Below, one piece after another: positions 63,753-64,000 of a DNA stretch of 64,000 nucleotides; position 1 is the first letter of the stretch; each line of letters opens with the position of its first letter. A program made the position numbers and the translations under genes. The notes below the pieces were generated by a model. It searched no databases. It worked only from the letters and a program-made list of their open reading frames with translations, and was not told where the DNA came from. Origin of the DNA: Nemertoderma westbladi (lineage: Eukaryota > Xenacoelomorpha > Nemertodermatida > Nemertodermatidae); contig JAUCBJ010007841.1 of assembly GCA_032718475.1 (NCBI GenBank), positions 1 through 64,000 on the forward strand. The letters are read 5' to 3'.

Positions 63753-64000
63753 TCTGATATAAACGGTCTGGAAGTTTGTTCCCATAGACTTCAACTTTGG
63801 ACCTTTCTTTAGATACGATTCGATTCCGCTTTTCTTTGTCCCCTAGAGTGACAATAATTGGATTAGTCGTGAAACCACCAGGGTTCGCTGTACCAGTTTT
63901 TTTTAACCACACAACTCTATATCTTCGTCAGTGACATCTAATTTATTTAATAAATCTACAACTATCGCATTATCATCCACTGACCCGGATCCATCAGGTG
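63753..64000. other. Window end, no gene assigned
   Basis: A minus frame (63568-63912) reads a plausible but unrecognised segment (MWLKKTGTANPGGF). It overlaps the hairpin element and could be an exon or transposon piece cut by the window. Confidence 0.35.

Overview
The window is transposon-dense, mostly AT-rich DNA from an invertebrate animal. The evidence is eukaryotic and metazoan: BEL/Pao and Ty3/gypsy LTR retrotransposons, a piggyBac DNA transposon, at least two LINE families, tRNA-derived repeats, a dibasic-processed secretory peptide precursor with splice-like borders, and long stretches without ORFs. The LINE C-termini recall marine invertebrates (cnidarian-like), but the species cannot be fixed from sequence alone. 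Only two loci look like non-transposon coding sequence: a tandem cold-shock-domain ORF (16544-18756, minus) and a short W-X5-W neuropeptide-type precursor (28962-29258, plus).

Layout. 1-3.6 kb: a foldback-like structure with tandem-repeat inverted arms (561-1010 and 2867-3606) around a broken Ty3/gypsy 3' end, itself hit by a 5'-truncated LINE with a 12-bp target duplication. 4.9-15.8 kb: tRNA-containing repeats, a 48-bp minisatellite (7755-8990), LINE scraps, a tRNA-like hairpin (13757-14405) and an inverted 22-bp satellite pair (14720-15680). 16.2-19.2 kb: a four-fold cold-shock-like ORF bracketed by about 125-bp inverted repeats. 19-34 kb: mostly featureless AT-rich DNA with LINE fragments and the peptide precursor. 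34.7-37.3 kb: an apparently complete piggyBac with TTAA duplications. 40.0-41.8 kb: a giant imperfect hairpin with arms of roughly 0.8 kb.

42.3-62.6 kb is one nested complex. A BEL/Pao element with 510-bp LTRs (508/510 identical by eye) and TTGAT target duplications sits inside a LINE reverse-transcriptase sequence. The BEL is invaded by a CsRn1-like Ty3 element (about 44.45-51.98 kb), and that Ty3 integrase is split by a 1.87-kb non-autonomous DNA element with 37-bp inverted ends and an 8-bp duplication. The order of events is therefore LINE, BEL, Ty3, then the small DNA element.

The BEL is unusual. Without the Ty3 it is still about 12.8 kb. It has a long charged N-terminal ORF before the gag-pol region, and 3' of pol it has about 2.5 kb of extra coding sequence carrying two canonical CCHC zinc knuckles. 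Several in-frame stops and two homopolymer-associated frameshifts interrupt its reading frames. The best candidates for undescribed biology are these extra BEL genes, the inverted-repeat-flanked cold-shock ORF, and the W-X5-W peptide precursor. Coordinates of repeat edges are by eye and may be off by a few bases.
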